NCBI GenBank assembly: GCA_934045905.1
Contig: OW203763.1
Span: forward strand, 38,949,017-39,013,016
DNA length: 64,000 nucleotides
Direction of reading: 5' to 3'
DNA from: Leuctra nigra
Lineage: Eukaryota; Arthropoda; Insecta; Plecoptera; Leuctridae
In this document: positions 33,905-46,300 of the stretch, one piece after another
Layout: each line of letters starts with the position of its first letter
Numbering within the stretch: the first letter of the stretch is position 1
Program-made: the position numbers and the translations under genes
The notes under the pieces: generated by a model
The model's database searches: none
The model's input: only the letters and a program-made list of their open reading frames with translations
Told to the model about the DNA's origin: nothing

Positions 33905-36900
33905 TGTTTCTTGATTTTTCACTTGTCTTTGATTTGTTATTCATACTTGTATTGGACAGCAAATAAATCAAATCTTTAGATCAAATCAAATCTAAAGTGC
34001 AAGTGCTAGAAGTTGAAATAGAATTTCATTATCACAAGTTAACATTGTATTATGTAATCAGGAAACTGTCCATTTTATTGTAATGTAATTAATTAATTTC
34101 AAATGTAGCATTGTTTAATATTTTCAATGTTTACGTTATTTGTTTATCAATCTCATTTGTATTGAAACAAATGAATGAACTTGACATTTCTATAAATTTT
34201 AAAAGGAATATGACAAAGTCATCTGAAATTACACTATGCTTTCGACTTGATTGTATTTAGCAATTCGCGTCAAGCCATTCCAGTCAGCAATTTAAATTAG
34301 TAATGACATTACAAATATTTTAATCACCAACCAATGAAAAGTCCATGGACACTTTACATTCAATCTACTCCGTTGTTTGAATAATGATAACCACAGAGCA
34401 GTTTCTTTGAAACTATCTCATTGTTGGAATGTGCGAATGCTTATTTTCTGCAGCCCGAGCCACTGCATGCGGTCGAGAAGAGAAAGTTTTCTATCAGCTC
34501 ACGGTTGATCTACTTCTACTTCGGACTCGAATGCATTGCGGCAGTGGAGAGTTCGTAGGAGCACCAGTGTCTAGAGCTGCTCATTAGCTTCTACCTTCAA
34601 TGTGCAACATAACTAATACCTTTTCTTCGATTTATATCTTAGACTATGAATTTCAAAAGATTCAGGTAGTAAATAATAATCGGTATTTGTTACTCAATAG
34701 AATCTATTGAGTTGAATACATGCTGTCTTGTCTATGTTGTAGGATGAAATTAACTGATTGTTTTGTAATGGAAATTAAACAAGATTTTTGTGCAAATTTG
34801 GTTCGCTATTGCTTCCCCGCCGTAATAAATCAAAACATAATCAACATGATTCTACTCAATCCACTTTACTTTTACAGGAAATTATTTAAATTTGCATTCA
34901 CGCTTTTTATAAATGTGTTTTTTGTTTACAATATAAGAAAAACATCACATACCTGCCACAGCATTTTTCAGTTTTCTTTTATTCTTTACTTTCTGAAGGG
35001 CATTTTCACAACACAGCAATTAATGTTTATTCATGACTATTAATTGATAACGTATATAATTATAAGACCATTGATTCCAAGGTACGTGATTGTGTTAGTT
35101 TTGAAAAGAATGTAATTATTTCTGTTATTGAAAGTTCAACCAAGGGGCCTAGGCTATAATTAAGGATTTGGAATGATGGCATTGTTGATTGTGTGTAAAA
35201 GCAAAACTTGGTATTTGAAAACTAATTTCCACGAAGACAAATTTAATAAAATGTTGCCCGATTTTACCACTATTCTCGCTCTTTCCCATCGTATAAGGAT
35301 ATTCCAACTTCTCCATAGTTTCCAATATGATTTTCATTAGTGGTAGAAAGCTGATTATTATATTTATTTTGTTCTGCTAAACAACTATCGAGCACTTGGG
35401 TAATTCTGCAAACCATTAAATTGGCATTGTTTACTCTATTCCATAAGTTGTAAAGTTTACTCTAAAATTCTTCATCCTTGAGATTTTTTTACATTTCACG
35501 TCAATGAATATGTATTGGAAATGAAGGAATAGCAAAATATCAAATTCGATTAATTTCATTAAAACATAATATTTATTTGATCAGCACTGTACATTGTGAT
35601 AGAATTAAGTTGACACATTTTTATAGTAGGTCTAGATAACACTGTATTCATTAGGCTAACGTTTTGTATATATGTTTTATTAACAAAATCAAAAGTGGTT
35701 AAAGAGTATAGTGTTCCACGGTATAGAGATCAGGCAAAACATGTTCCAAAATAATGGGAACTCATACAAACACAAAACAAACTTCACATACGGAATTCCA
35801 TAAAAAAAAACTTTTGCTTTTTGGGACGAGTTCTCACTTTCAAAACAAATCGTCTTTCATAAATTCAGTCATTAAAATATTACGTTCCCTTAGAGTGAAA
35901 ATATATAAATTTTACTTTATAATTAAATGTGTTGGTGAACGAATATAATATTCCAAGGAGCAATCAACATTTTAAAATTTTAATTTAACGATCTTTAAAA
36001 TAGACTCGTTTCAAAATCATGTTCATTCAAATCTCACCGTACAAAATGCAGCGTTTTAATAAATCAATTATCTTGAGTTTTTCAGTGTTTTTAGTAAAAT
36101 TGAAATGTCAAGTCATAGCCATGTGTTCGTAACGAATGAAAAAAATATAAATGATGCTTGAGAATCCACTGAAAAACTTGTGATTTCCGACTCGAGATGG
36201 TAACTGCATAGAAGATAAACACATAATGGTAAGTAAACACATCACTGTGGCTAGAACTAAATGACTAGAATGACTAACGTGTACTCGACGCAATTGTACA
36301 CTCCATTTCCATTTGATGTCATTGATTCAATGTTCATTTTCATAAACTGCACATTATTCGTTATTTGGTAACACAATTCATCAAGATCATAATTCCATCA
36401 AGTAAACCTAATCTATTTTCTTGAAAGTAGTCAGAGAACTGTGGGAGATTGCTTCTTTATTAACCATGTATCCAATCACTGGATAACTTAATTGATTTTG
36501 AGCCAAATATTTCTCTAGTAAGTTGCCTTGAGAAATGAGCTTATCAATTAATTATCTTTTAAAATTATTTTTTCCAGAATGCATTCATACATCACTGATA
36601 TTCATCTCCATTATTTCTACCTGACTAAATATAAAAAAACGAGATAGGCATAGGTCTCTGCATCGTAAAATGCTAGCCGATCAAGAATCGTGTCTAGATC
36701 ATATCATAAGAAACTTGAAGTAAACCGCTTTGGTCTCTGGCGAGATTTGGCATTTAGGACACGTCTAAGAACAGTAGGCTATGTCTCAGCAGCCAATAAC
36801 AGCTTCCTTGGCCCAAGCTCCTCGGATATTCATTCGTTCAACAACACAGAAACACGAAATTGCAACAAATATTATCCGGCGAATATTATCTCATTGGCTC

Positions 36901-37600
36901 GGGGTGTTTTATTGGAAATTTATGTCGCAATTTGTAATTTATAGCTCAAACCTTAAAACATGCTTAATTCAATTGAGTGTGGAAAAAGCTCAGGTCTTAG
37001 AAACGCTGCAACCACTATTTTGACGAGTGACGCGTTTTTACACTTTTTCAAGTGTGAAAATCACTCCCAATGATGTGAACTCGATTATTATTAGCGTGTG
37101 TGTAAACTTATTGAATGTTCTCGGAATGAATTTAACTAATTAACATTTTATGACGTTGAAAATAAAAACGCTACTATATTTAATATCTTGAAACTGAAAA
37201 TCTATGCGTCGGATAATATTTATCAGGGGGTCGTAAATGGGTCTAGAGATGTCTTAATGCTCACAAAGATTACACTATGAGTTGGGATTCCCACAATCAC
37301 ACCAGGTATGAATTTGGTGAAAACTATGAGTAAGTACTTCGCCTCATGCTTAAGGACAGTAGTTCTAGTGTAACCTGTGCTTGCGAAAAGAACAATCTGC
37401 TAGAGGACCACGATCAAATGATACACGTCCAAAAATGAAACAGGAAAATAATAATAATAACTGGAGTAATATTCTGATATACTATCAATTGTAACATGCT
37501 ATAATATACGTTCCCAACTAAATTCACTACTCTTTACGACATTTAGTATTTTTCATAATGTTACCACAAAAACATAATATTTTGTTATCGAAAATAATCG
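33905..37600. other. Gene-free interval downstream of the KLF gene
   Basis: AT-rich, no recognised exon. 34450-34600 is GC-richer and could be a non-coding exon or regulatory stretch. A 107-codon frame at 34720-35043 follows an acceptor-like tract but resembles no known protein and has AT-rich codons. CCAAT motifs occur near 36792 and, inverted, near 36893. Confidence 0.35.
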
Positions 37601-37638
37601 ACAATACTTATTTTTTTGAATAACGACGTTTTCTTTCA

Positions 37639-37644
37639 TTTATT
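37639..37644 (-). terminator. Possible polyadenylation signal of the KLF gene
   Basis: The minus strand reads AATAAA about 540 bases past the KLF stop codon. It is the first exact hexamer seen downstream. No transcript evidence is available. Confidence 0.35.
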
Positions 37645-38181
37645 ATGACATTTAATAAAAATGTGCTTTTTTGTAGAATTGAAAAGAATAACACGAAGAT
37701 TGTCTGAAAGAATCATTCATTCATCAATCATTCCCACACGAAACATTTGAATATGGCAATTGAAACCACTCAGCTGCAGCTTGCAATCTCTTCACTAGCA
37801 GACAGGAGTATTATTAGATGAAGAGACGAACAAGTGGTGGTGTCATCTTCTGGAGACATTGACAATGTTACTTGGAGTTGTTTGAATATCATCTCGCAAA
37901 GTCTCGGCCGAAAGAGCCAAGCTTCTTCAGAGTGATCGATATGTTAAGATTGACATAGTACTGAGTACTCGAGTGCATAATGGTAACATTGGAATATATA
38001 CAAATATGCTTTGAAATATACGCAGTTAAAGGGTAAAACCTTAACAATCGTCTGTTCGGTTTGATATATCTCACGTAACACCGAACTGAATCGAATGGCA
38101 CCTCCACAAATGGCATACGGTCGCTGGTAACTGTGTTTAAGAATAGATAATTTCATTCTGTTGTTCATCTTTTGTACTGAT

Positions 38182-39279
38182 TCACACACTGACATGTCGC
38201 TTCATATGCAACGAGAGATGATCCGAGCGCGAGAAAGCTCGCTCACAGAGTCGACATTGGAACGGTCGATCTCCGGTGTGCTTCCGATAATGCCGCGTCA
38301 ACTCGTCGGATCTCGCAAACTTCCATCCGCATCCCTTCCAGCTGCACTGATACGGTTTCTCCCCCGTGTGTGTCCGCAGATGTGCCTTCAGATGTGACGA
38401 CTTCGTGTACGTCTTCCCGCAGCTGGGGTGAGAACAGGTGTGCGTTGTCAACTTCTTCCGACCGCAACTTCTTCTGCCGCGCTTCGGTTTCTGTTGCGCC
38501 TCGCTGTTCTGTCCTCCGCCGCTTACAAAAGCTGGATGTTGTTGTGGCTGATTCGGTGGTTGAGAAAGTAAGTCAGCTAGATTCGGAGAGGACGGAGGAG
38601 TCATGATTTTTATTAAAGGAGGCGGAGGAGATATGATATTGTTGGTAATTATCTTCTTTATTGGAGGTGGTTGGCAAGTGTTATTATTTGGAACGTGCAT
38701 TCTTCGTGGATCAAAACCTTTGAGATACTCTTGGTTCTCGGGACTGGCTGGTGGTGACATTTGTCCGTGGTTATACGCAACTTGCTGGTGTGACGGGACA
38801 ATGGTCATGAGCCCGTTATAGGACGACACTGCGAGCGGCTGAAGGTTATATCCCTGCGTAACGTCCCCTAACCTAACCACTTCCTGGTGCTCTCGGAACC
38901 CCCCGCTAACACTGTAGTCCATGGAATTGATTCCGGCACGCAATGAGTAACCCTCTTCCTTGAGCGCTGGCAAATCTGTCGAGTGACTCCCGAGGTGCTG
39001 GGCGGGCGGCGTCGGATAGAAGTTATGTTGCTCGGCGGCATAGTTGATGAGCATGTCCAAGTCGCAGAACTCCTCACTCTGGTAGGGTAGTTGGTCTTGT
39101 TGCTCCTCCACAGGCTCGGTGTAGGACGCCGCAGGAGGTGACGACGGCGTCGAGACGGCGTCGACACGTGTCAACGGCGACGTCGGGGCGACCACAGTCC
39201 ACGAGCCCGTCAGACTCACGGGCGAGGCTTGAGGTGGCGTCGGTTGACCGAGCAGAATACTCTCAATGTCCTGCCACAT
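38182..39279 (-). CDS. Klf4-like: Krüppel-like transcription factor of the KLF1/2/4 type, 3' coding exon
   Basis: This frame of 365 codons from the ATG at 39277-39279 encodes a nuclear DNA-binding protein expected to recognise GC-rich/CACCC promoter boxes. Three C-terminal C2H2 fingers occupy residues 282-304, 312-334 and 342-362 (zinc ligands C282/C287/H300/H304, C312/C317/H330/H334, C345/C342/H358/H362). They are joined by TGEKP and TGDRP linkers and stop three residues before the end, the standard KLF layout. The basic patch KPKRGRRS (about 264-271) and the finger residues resemble vertebrate KLF2/KLF4 more than KLF5/6/7. The N-terminal half is proline/serine-rich, with an acidic hydrophobic patch (EEFCDLDML, about 69-77), a plausible activation segment. 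A pyrimidine tract ending in AG directly precedes the ATG, so an upstream exon probably contributes the true start. Without splicing, this ATG is the first after an in-frame stop at 39307-39309. Orthology below family level is inference. Confidence 0.93.
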   Translation of the reverse strand: MWQDIESILLGQPTPPQASPVSLTGSWTVVAPTSPLTRVDAVSTPSSPPAASYTEPVEEQQDQLPYQSEEFCDLDMLINYAAEQHNFYPTPPAQHLGSHSTDLPALKEEGYSLRAGINSMDYSVSGGFREHQEVVRLGDVTQGYNLQPLAVSSYNGLMTIVPSHQQVAYNHGQMSPPASPENQEYLKGFDPRRMHVPNNNTCQPPPIKKIITNNIISPPPPLIKIMTPPSSPNLADLLSQPPNQPQQHPAFVSGGGQNSEAQQKPKRGRRSCGRKKLTTHTCSHPSCGKTYTKSSHLKAHLRTHTGEKPYQCSWKGCGWKFARSDELTRHYRKHTGDRPFQCRLCERAFSRSDHLSLHMKRHVSV

Positions 39280-39310
39280 CTGGAACAAGACAAAATGACG
39301 AAGCCGTTAG
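39280..39310 (-). promoter_or_regulatory. Splice acceptor of the KLF exon
   Basis: The minus strand reads ttttgtcttgttccag immediately before the ATG. The AG is at plus 39280-39281. The match to acceptor consensus implies at least one upstream exon at higher coordinates. Confidence 0.6.
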
Positions 39311-40240
39311 TCGAGGAGTTTGCAATCTATCTCTGGCAACAGTGAGCAACTCCTGGGTAGGAGTTAGGACATGGGTGACAATGACAGGGATCGAGCAAGT
39401 GTCCCCGAAAGACACTGCCAGTAGTTGCGTTCTAAGATCTTGTCTCGAGATGATATGAGTACTCGTTGTTCGCAGCTCAGTGCATGAGCTCATTAAACGA
39501 TGCGGATAGGTCGGACATTAATGAGCACTTTAGAAAAGCTTGTTTTTAGCTAACCATGCGCGAGATGCGATCTGATACACGTGTTAATGGGCGATACTAT
39601 TGTTTCAACATAACATGGCTCATCTGAAGTTCGCTTTAACTTAATCAGCACATCTCAACTAAAGCTGAATTCTAATTACTTTTTTATTATCTCCAATCAA
39701 AGCGTGACATAAGCAAGAGGGGAATCAGCTTAATGTATAAATCCATTCTGAACACGTTACATGATTTCAGGTATGGATCTGACATTTTGCAAACAAACTT
39801 ACTCAAGAAGCAATGAATCTGGTTCGTCGGATGCAGGGAATGGAGTCACTAGATTTTCACTTGGCCCTATCGTGTGTGGTGGGTGAGACAGGGGAGGGGG
39901 AGGGGTGGAGAACACGTTTGTAATGTATTCACATTATAATCGTCAATCTTAATTAGAACGATCTTGTTAAGTCAGACCTCAGAAATGCGCGCAAGTTTCA
40001 ATCTTCGATTGATGAGTCTGATAGTTCGTCTATATAGTTAAGTATCTTGCACACTGCGAAAGATACAACGAATTTCTAAGACGTGCAGATTTCGATCTAA
40101 AATAACATGTACCTACTCAAAATTGGCAAATTTACAATTTCATAGACCCAGAATATTATTATCATCGCACATTACATTATATTATAGAGTGAGTGAAATT
40201 GAATTCATAAATGAAGTGAAATAAGAGTGAAAATGTCAAG
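39311..40240. other. Probable KLF intron or upstream region with a G-quadruplex-type motif
   Basis: No exon was identified. At 39881-39905 the plus strand (template for KLF) has four G tracts of 3-5 G with loops of 7, 1 and 1 bases. Confidence 0.4.
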
Positions 40241-40250
40241 CCGAACCTGT

Positions 40251-40383
40251 GGGCATATTCTCGAGTATGTTCGTCATGCGGAATTGCGCCACTGCACAAT
40301 GAATAGTAACATTGTACAAACTTTAGATTGATTTCGCATAGTCGAGTATTTTCGCATGCGGCTTCGATTCGATTCGAGCTCCG
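40251..40383. mobile_element. Diverged MITE with TATTCTCGAG-type ends
   Basis: gggcatattctcgagtatgttcgtcatgcgg at the left and ttttcgcatgcggcttcgattcg at the right correspond to the clearer copy at 56113-56261. The right terminus is decayed. Confidence 0.5.
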
Positions 40384-40714
40384 GTCCTCTCACTAGCTGG
40401 CAAGAGTTGAACCAACTGAGATACATCTTGTACGAGTTAGAGAAAAGTTCGAGCCGAGATAAGAGTTCGAGATCTCCGAGAAAAATGACACTGATTATTC
40501 GTAATTAATAAATACTTCAATTCCATTCTCTTCAGAGATGAATTCATGGTTAAATCCAACCTGATACCACTCTAAGTTTTCTTCCAACATAACTTCCAAC
40601 GTTTCAAAGTCATAGGTTCGATTCCAGTCCGGGACTATCTTGGCGATTTACCTTTTAATATAATGTGGCCGAGGCTAGATTCACTCTTAGCCCAGCTTCC
40701 AGGACCAGAATAGT

Positions 40715-40950
40715 AGCATAAACAGAGCAAGTTGGTTCAGTCTATACTCCAGAGTCTCTGGTTCGATCCCACGACAGTCCGTCCTGACTGAAGTTTTTGC
40801 GTTCACTTGGTCGAGACACAATGCCGGAAAGATCCCCTACTTAGGCCACCACCGCCTCCCTCCCACCGTCCATATTCTTCATCATCATCTCATAATCATC
40901 CATCCAGTCGCCATTATCAGTTGCAGAACAGTACTTCTTGAACAACTTAA
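40715..40950 (+). mobile_element. SINE copy, plus strand
   Basis: agcaagttggttcagtc (A-box-like) and ctggttcgatccc (B box) precede gtccgtcctgactgaag, ggtcgagacacaatgc, ggccaccaccgcctcc, catcatcatctcataatcatcc and gttgcagaacagtac. It is one of the best-preserved heads in the window. Confidence 0.7.
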
Positions 40951-42300
40951 TATATATTTAAAAAAATTCTCTATACGCAATGAATTTTTTTGATTCTTGA
41001 TTGAACTTTTACTCTTCCACTGAGTTGAGGCTTATCCGTGGATTATATATACATAATATTTAATAAAAGCTGATCAATCACACAAAAATAAACATAAAAA
41101 GCAATATCTTTAAATTTTAATAGTGATTAAACATTAAATAACATTAACAAATTTTTAAATTTAATGAATACAATTATAAGTATAACCAATCAATGAGCTA
41201 TTTCTTGATGAATTATTATAGGTAGCTTTTTCTTAGTAACTTTTCAATTGTCTTAGATTGCAGGGCCAACAGTTGAAGCTAAGGGCTCAAGGGTTGAAGT
41301 AAACAATTAAGCCAGTACTTATTTTGCTTCAATTTCGCATCTTCACGGTTACATTCGTTGAACCAAAAGGTCTAACTCCATGAATTTGAATGAAACATTG
41401 AACCTTGTAAACTATCTCATAACATAACGGGATTGCAATGGCCATCATATCTCAGTAGCTGCATGTGAATGCATCGTTAGATTCGCACTCGAAGAACGTC
41501 ATCAGTGGCAATGCATCATGAGTGATGCAATCCCGATCATATGTACCACGGATGCTTCGAGACGTCCAGACAGAAGCAATCTCATGAGAACACTGAAGAG
41601 ATCGCCTCGACATCTGACTGTTGCGTGACGCTTTACAAACATATCATCGCTATCATCAATCAAAATATACGTCCGCCGAAATACAGCCCACCAGCATTGA
41701 GTTTAGGAGTTAGACACGAGAACCGCGTGGCTCAGCCGATTGAAAATATCAAGATATTTTTTTTTTGAAATTTTCATTAGTTATTACTTTTTCCAACATA
41801 TAATTCTATATTCAAGTATAAAATACTCATAATATCCGGTAAATTGCAACTCCCGTCTTATAATATGGTTTAAATTTACTTTCTTCAGAGAATTAACAAA
41901 ACTTTATAACAGGAGGTGTAGGAAGAGTAAGATTTGGTTTCTAACTTTTAAAATAGACACGTTGGTATTGTTTCAATTTTTCCTTGATATGTCTCTATTT
42001 CTACCCGAAATAGTTATTTTGTTCAATTCTCGGAATAAACAAAAATTACATCTTCATTATAGACTAAAAACAACAAGATTTTACCTGGCTGCCATAAGAT
42101 GACAGGGGAGACAACTCAACAAATTATCTCAGAAACTTTAGGAGAAGTGGTTTATTTTTGCAGGTATTGTATTTTGCATTGCACACACAAATATTGTGAA
42201 GATCTGAACAATTGGTTAAGAGTGTTTTATTGAGTTTGTCTTCACACAAACAGAATTAAAAAAAATCAGATATTAGCGATCATTTCCTGATTACTATGGA
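40951..42300. other. Gene-free interval, partly GC-richer
   Basis: 41460-41740 is GC-richer than its flanks. It could hold a non-coding exon of the KLF gene on the minus strand, but no frame or splice pair was convincing. The 75-codon plus frame at 41541-41768 is unrecognised. Confidence 0.3.
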
Positions 42301-42306
42301 ATAAAT

Positions 42307-42450
42307 AATGCCACACGTTGGAGTTCATTATGACCTCTGATATGACCCCAACGTGTTAAATACGATATGTATCGTAAAATACTCGTATATTTAACACTTT
42401 TAGGTAATAATGGCAGAGGTCAATGTAGTACTCGTATAGTGTGTGGCATT
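42307..42450. mobile_element. Small hairpin element with AATGCCACAC ends
   Basis: AATGCCACAC and GTGTGGCATT are perfect inverted ends. cattatgacctctg/cagaggtcaatg and gttaaatacga/tcgtatatttaac continue the fold. No target duplication is evident. Confidence 0.55.
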
Positions 42451-42629
42451 TTACAGTCGAGTAAGCTTGAAATATTTGATTTCTTAAAACTGTGTGAAGC
42501 CAAACTCAAAAACCGCTTTGAAGAACCGTGCTCGAAACCCAACATCCCCTTTACTCTTATGTTCATTTCGAAACTGAAGATTTAAAAAAACTTTCGAAAA
42601 CTACAATATGCTGCTTCCAAAGCGGACTG

Positions 42630-42660
42630 CGGGAGGAGGGGGGGGGGGGGGGGGCGACGT
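42630..42660. repeat. Long G homopolymer
   Basis: A gggaggagg lead-in is followed by an unbroken run of about 16-17 G. Length may be unreliable in assembly. Confidence 0.8.
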
Positions 42661-43184
42661 AGACGTGCGTGTCGTGGCGCAATGCTCTGGGAACTACGAG
42701 GTGGTACACTCGGCAAAACAAAAAATGATCGTTTAATAAATCTGTTTGACTGAAAAATTTCAGATCGCACCATCAGAAGTCAGTCGAAGAGATCTCCTTA
42801 TCTCACTCTAGTAGATTACCTCTCATTTCAATGATAATAACAAGCTTGATTGTTACGGAACATGACCAGGGTCATTCAAATTTTACCGATCATCATTTAT
42901 TTGACCAAGTGTACCTATTTAAATTTAAGGACAGTATTTTGTTAATTCTATACGTAATTTGGGCAGTGTTGTACTCCGATATTTAGATCTCATTAAATAT
43001 CATAAAAAAGTGCAAAACACTCAAATTTCGTTTTACGCTGTTGACTGTCATGGATCCTCGGAAGATCTGTCTTCTCATGGCAGTTACGCAGCTTCCATGC
43101 GAATCTGTCACTGGACCAAATGATCAACAACACCGCATTATCCACGCTCGATAATCTTTATAGACGTCTCGGCTTCTAGATCGG

Positions 43185-43370
43185 TTCGCGAATGATTGTG
43201 ACGAAGGGGAATTGAAGGTGGGAAGTAGGCGGTCGGTGAGTAATATTTAGAAGCTTGACTCTGGAATGAAGATCACGAAAGAAGAACGGCCGCGGGAATT
43301 GAACTTCGGTCCTCCAAGCCAAGAGTCAAGAGTGTTACTGCCTGAGCCAACTTGCACCGTGCGGGAATAG
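43185..43370 (-). mobile_element. SINE copy, minus strand
   Basis: gaaggtgggaagtaggcggtcg, then ggccgcgggaattgaacttcgg (B-box region, minus) and ctgcctgagccaacttgcac follow the SINE order. The tail is short. Confidence 0.6.
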
Positions 43371-46300
43371 AGAATATTCATTCTATTGCATAACATTTTC
43401 TGTATGTCAAATAATATCGTAAAAAATCATCGAAATGAGATGAAAGCTTTTATTTTCTTCCATTCTGATACAGGTACTTTCTACATCTAATGTTTTTTAA
43501 CTGTATAATTATTAATAAATCCGACTTCTCTGAATTTCTGTTCTCATAAAATTGTTTCGAATAAGGTGAGGGGGTCAGCAAAGGCCCCCCTCCCCCCACA
43601 CATTTGCGGTACAACGCACAGACATGAAAAAATTGAATGGCTGAAAGGAAATTAGTAGTGAAGTAATTGACGTCTAGATATTTACATAATTAACGCACTA
43701 AATGCTACTAGTCTGGACCTTACAGGCCCAGAAACATTCAATATAATTAGGTATAATATTGGAATATTTTTACACGTTTACGATGCATAAATACTCAGCA
43801 TAAATAATTTGTTAATTAATGAACGAAATATAATATTGTAAATCGTGGCAAAAGTGAATTATGCGTCAATTACACTATAGCTGACTACTGCGTTTTACTG
43901 TGTTTTACATCTGCGTTTTCTCGTTGTTTATTTATCGCTGCGTTATCGCGGCGAAAATTCAGTTAGCAACCCAGTAGTTGATTCCAAAAGCGCTAACTTT
44001 ATAGCAAAAAAGTCTTTCAATTTTAGGTTATTCATTAAATTTGAGATTTTTCAATATTAGGTTTTCTATCAAACCTGTTCTATTCTATTATACTAACTCC
44101 ACAAAAATTAAAACGAGTTGTTGCGATAAATAACTATGAACATTTGCGTGATTTTCTATTCTTCTTTGCACTTCCGGTTATGTGAGGATTAATAGACTGG
44201 TGTAGTTGTTTTTCTTCAAAGCTAAGTAGCCTATGTTGGATCTCGATTATCTAAGAACTACAAAATGTGAATGAGTGATTTTCGCTAAGTCCACATAATA
44301 TAATATCTCCTGAACCTATAGGTATCCATAGTTAGAAAATTGTGTATCTCAGCTTCAACATTTGACCTCGATTACATCCGTTCGATTGACTATTGGTAAA
44401 TCCCTTACCAAAATTCTGAAGTAAAAATAGGCTTACGAGCTCTTTAACTGGAACTATACCAGCATTTTAGTGGCCGTGGATCTAACGGAAGTCGTCGAGG
44501 ACAAATTGTAAAAATACAATTTTCAGTTTTATTACCCGCATACGTAACGGATAGTAGAATCAAATCGATTATCAAATCTTTCACTAAGTGCTTTTACCTG
44601 ATTAATTGCTCTACACTCTTTTTTTACATACGAACTGAAATTAAAGTAATGGGTATAATTGATTCTTAGAATGAAATAATTGGTTTCGGTTTTTCTATCG
44701 TCACATTGTATTGTACATTTTGGAACGCCGTCTGACATAAAAGAGCTCTGAACATCGATAAATCATTCTTGTATAGATTCAAAAAATAATTCACATCAAA
44801 TTGATTATATGTCAAACCAAGAAATATAGGATATTATAAAAATAATCTACATAATAACTTTCAGGTCTCTACCCATAGATCATTACACAGATACTTCACT
44901 ATTGATACCCAAAATATATTACGGTTTAAGAATAATAATTAAAAAATAGACTGAATCGAGAATAAATATAATTGGCAATCGCATTCCAATTGAATTCTGA
45001 GAAGCCCACATTCTTTCGTGATCATTATTTTCTTAACAAGGCAATAGTTTCACGCATTTACTATCCATTGTTCTTACCACTTTTCATGCTCTTCACACTT
45101 CAAACCCTACAATCAATTACAGGAGCAGCGTTCAGAAACCGATCCTTATCCATGTTTCAAGATTCCATTCCATCTTCAAACATCCGGCGGAGATTGCCTC
45201 ATTACCAATTTACAGATTAGAGCTTTGAACAATTAATCTGTATTAAGGGGAAGGACGACCATTAAAGACCTCCGCCACTTTTGGGAAGATACACTTTTGT
45301 TTTAGATACACTAAGTTGAAGCGACAAAGTTGTAGACAACAAATTGTGTACCGTTGCCAATTTTCTTTAAAACAAAAATATACATTTTCATATTTATTAT
45401 ATTCATTAAAATATGAAACCCTTCAAATCAATTTGTATTCAAAATGACTTTATTGATTTAAAACAATTTAATTGAATAACAGTTTTTAGGTTTACCCAAA
45501 GTTATTGACTTGATACTCTATCTACAAAATGCAAAACAGTGTTTGGTTTATTTGCGTCTTTACAGAAATTACATTTTCATATTGTTTTTTTATTACTTGT
45601 TGTGAAAAGAAATCATGATCGATACCTGTTCTAGATTGCATGCAGGTTTCAGCATCCGGTGGACATTGCTCATTAGCAATTTAGAGATTATCGCTCTCAC
45701 AACTTACTATTAATCAATATGTGCAAACTCATTTAGGGGGCTCAAACCCACAAAATATACGCTCTATATATTTCACTTTGAAGGCTACTCAAAAGCCATT
45801 AGATGTAATTTTCTGTATGATTATTTAGATTAGATTTTATTCAAGTAGGTTATAGAAAAAAAATACAATTTTTATTTTTTTTTATATTAAAGCTCACGAA
45901 AGCAACTAATTAAATTTTAAAGACTTCATGCACTAATTCCCATATGTCGATTAAGTTTGGCTCATTATCAATTTATGGATTAGTAATATTTTTTTTACCT
46001 ATTATCATTTATCAATTTATGCATAATCATTGAGGCCAGAAGTGTTTTAAAAACGAAAATATAAATTCCATCTGCATGGTTCTATATAAGAGTGAGCTCC
46101 TCGAGGTCACTTCCGAGCTTGAAAATTATTGTTTTTATTTACTTGGACTAAATACAGCCTTGACGATCCAATAGGTTGTCCTTAACGTGCCATATTTTAT
46201 AACTAACTATAGATGAGTACTATATTATTATATTATTCCATTATTTCATTCTCCGCTTCTCTTGCTGACTGGAGCACGTGTAGTCTGAGGTCTGAGACAT

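Noticed and set aside
34720..35043. 107-codon plus-strand ORF after an acceptor-like pyrimidine tract
   Set aside because: AT-rich codons, no recognisable domain and no coding composition; expected by chance in this base composition.
36690..37023. Two overlapping plus-strand ORFs of 80 and 84 codons
   Set aside because: Neither has a recognisable domain or a convincing splice context; they share the same DNA in two frames.
38243..39167. Several ORFs overlapping the KLF exon in other frames (74, 78, 99, 106 codons)
   Set aside because: Shadows of the GC-rich coding exon; only the KLF frame encodes zinc fingers.
46083..46115. Core promoter (TATATAA plus an initiator-like TCACTTC)
   Set aside because: Such matches are frequent in AT-rich DNA and no exon or GC-rich transcript start follows.
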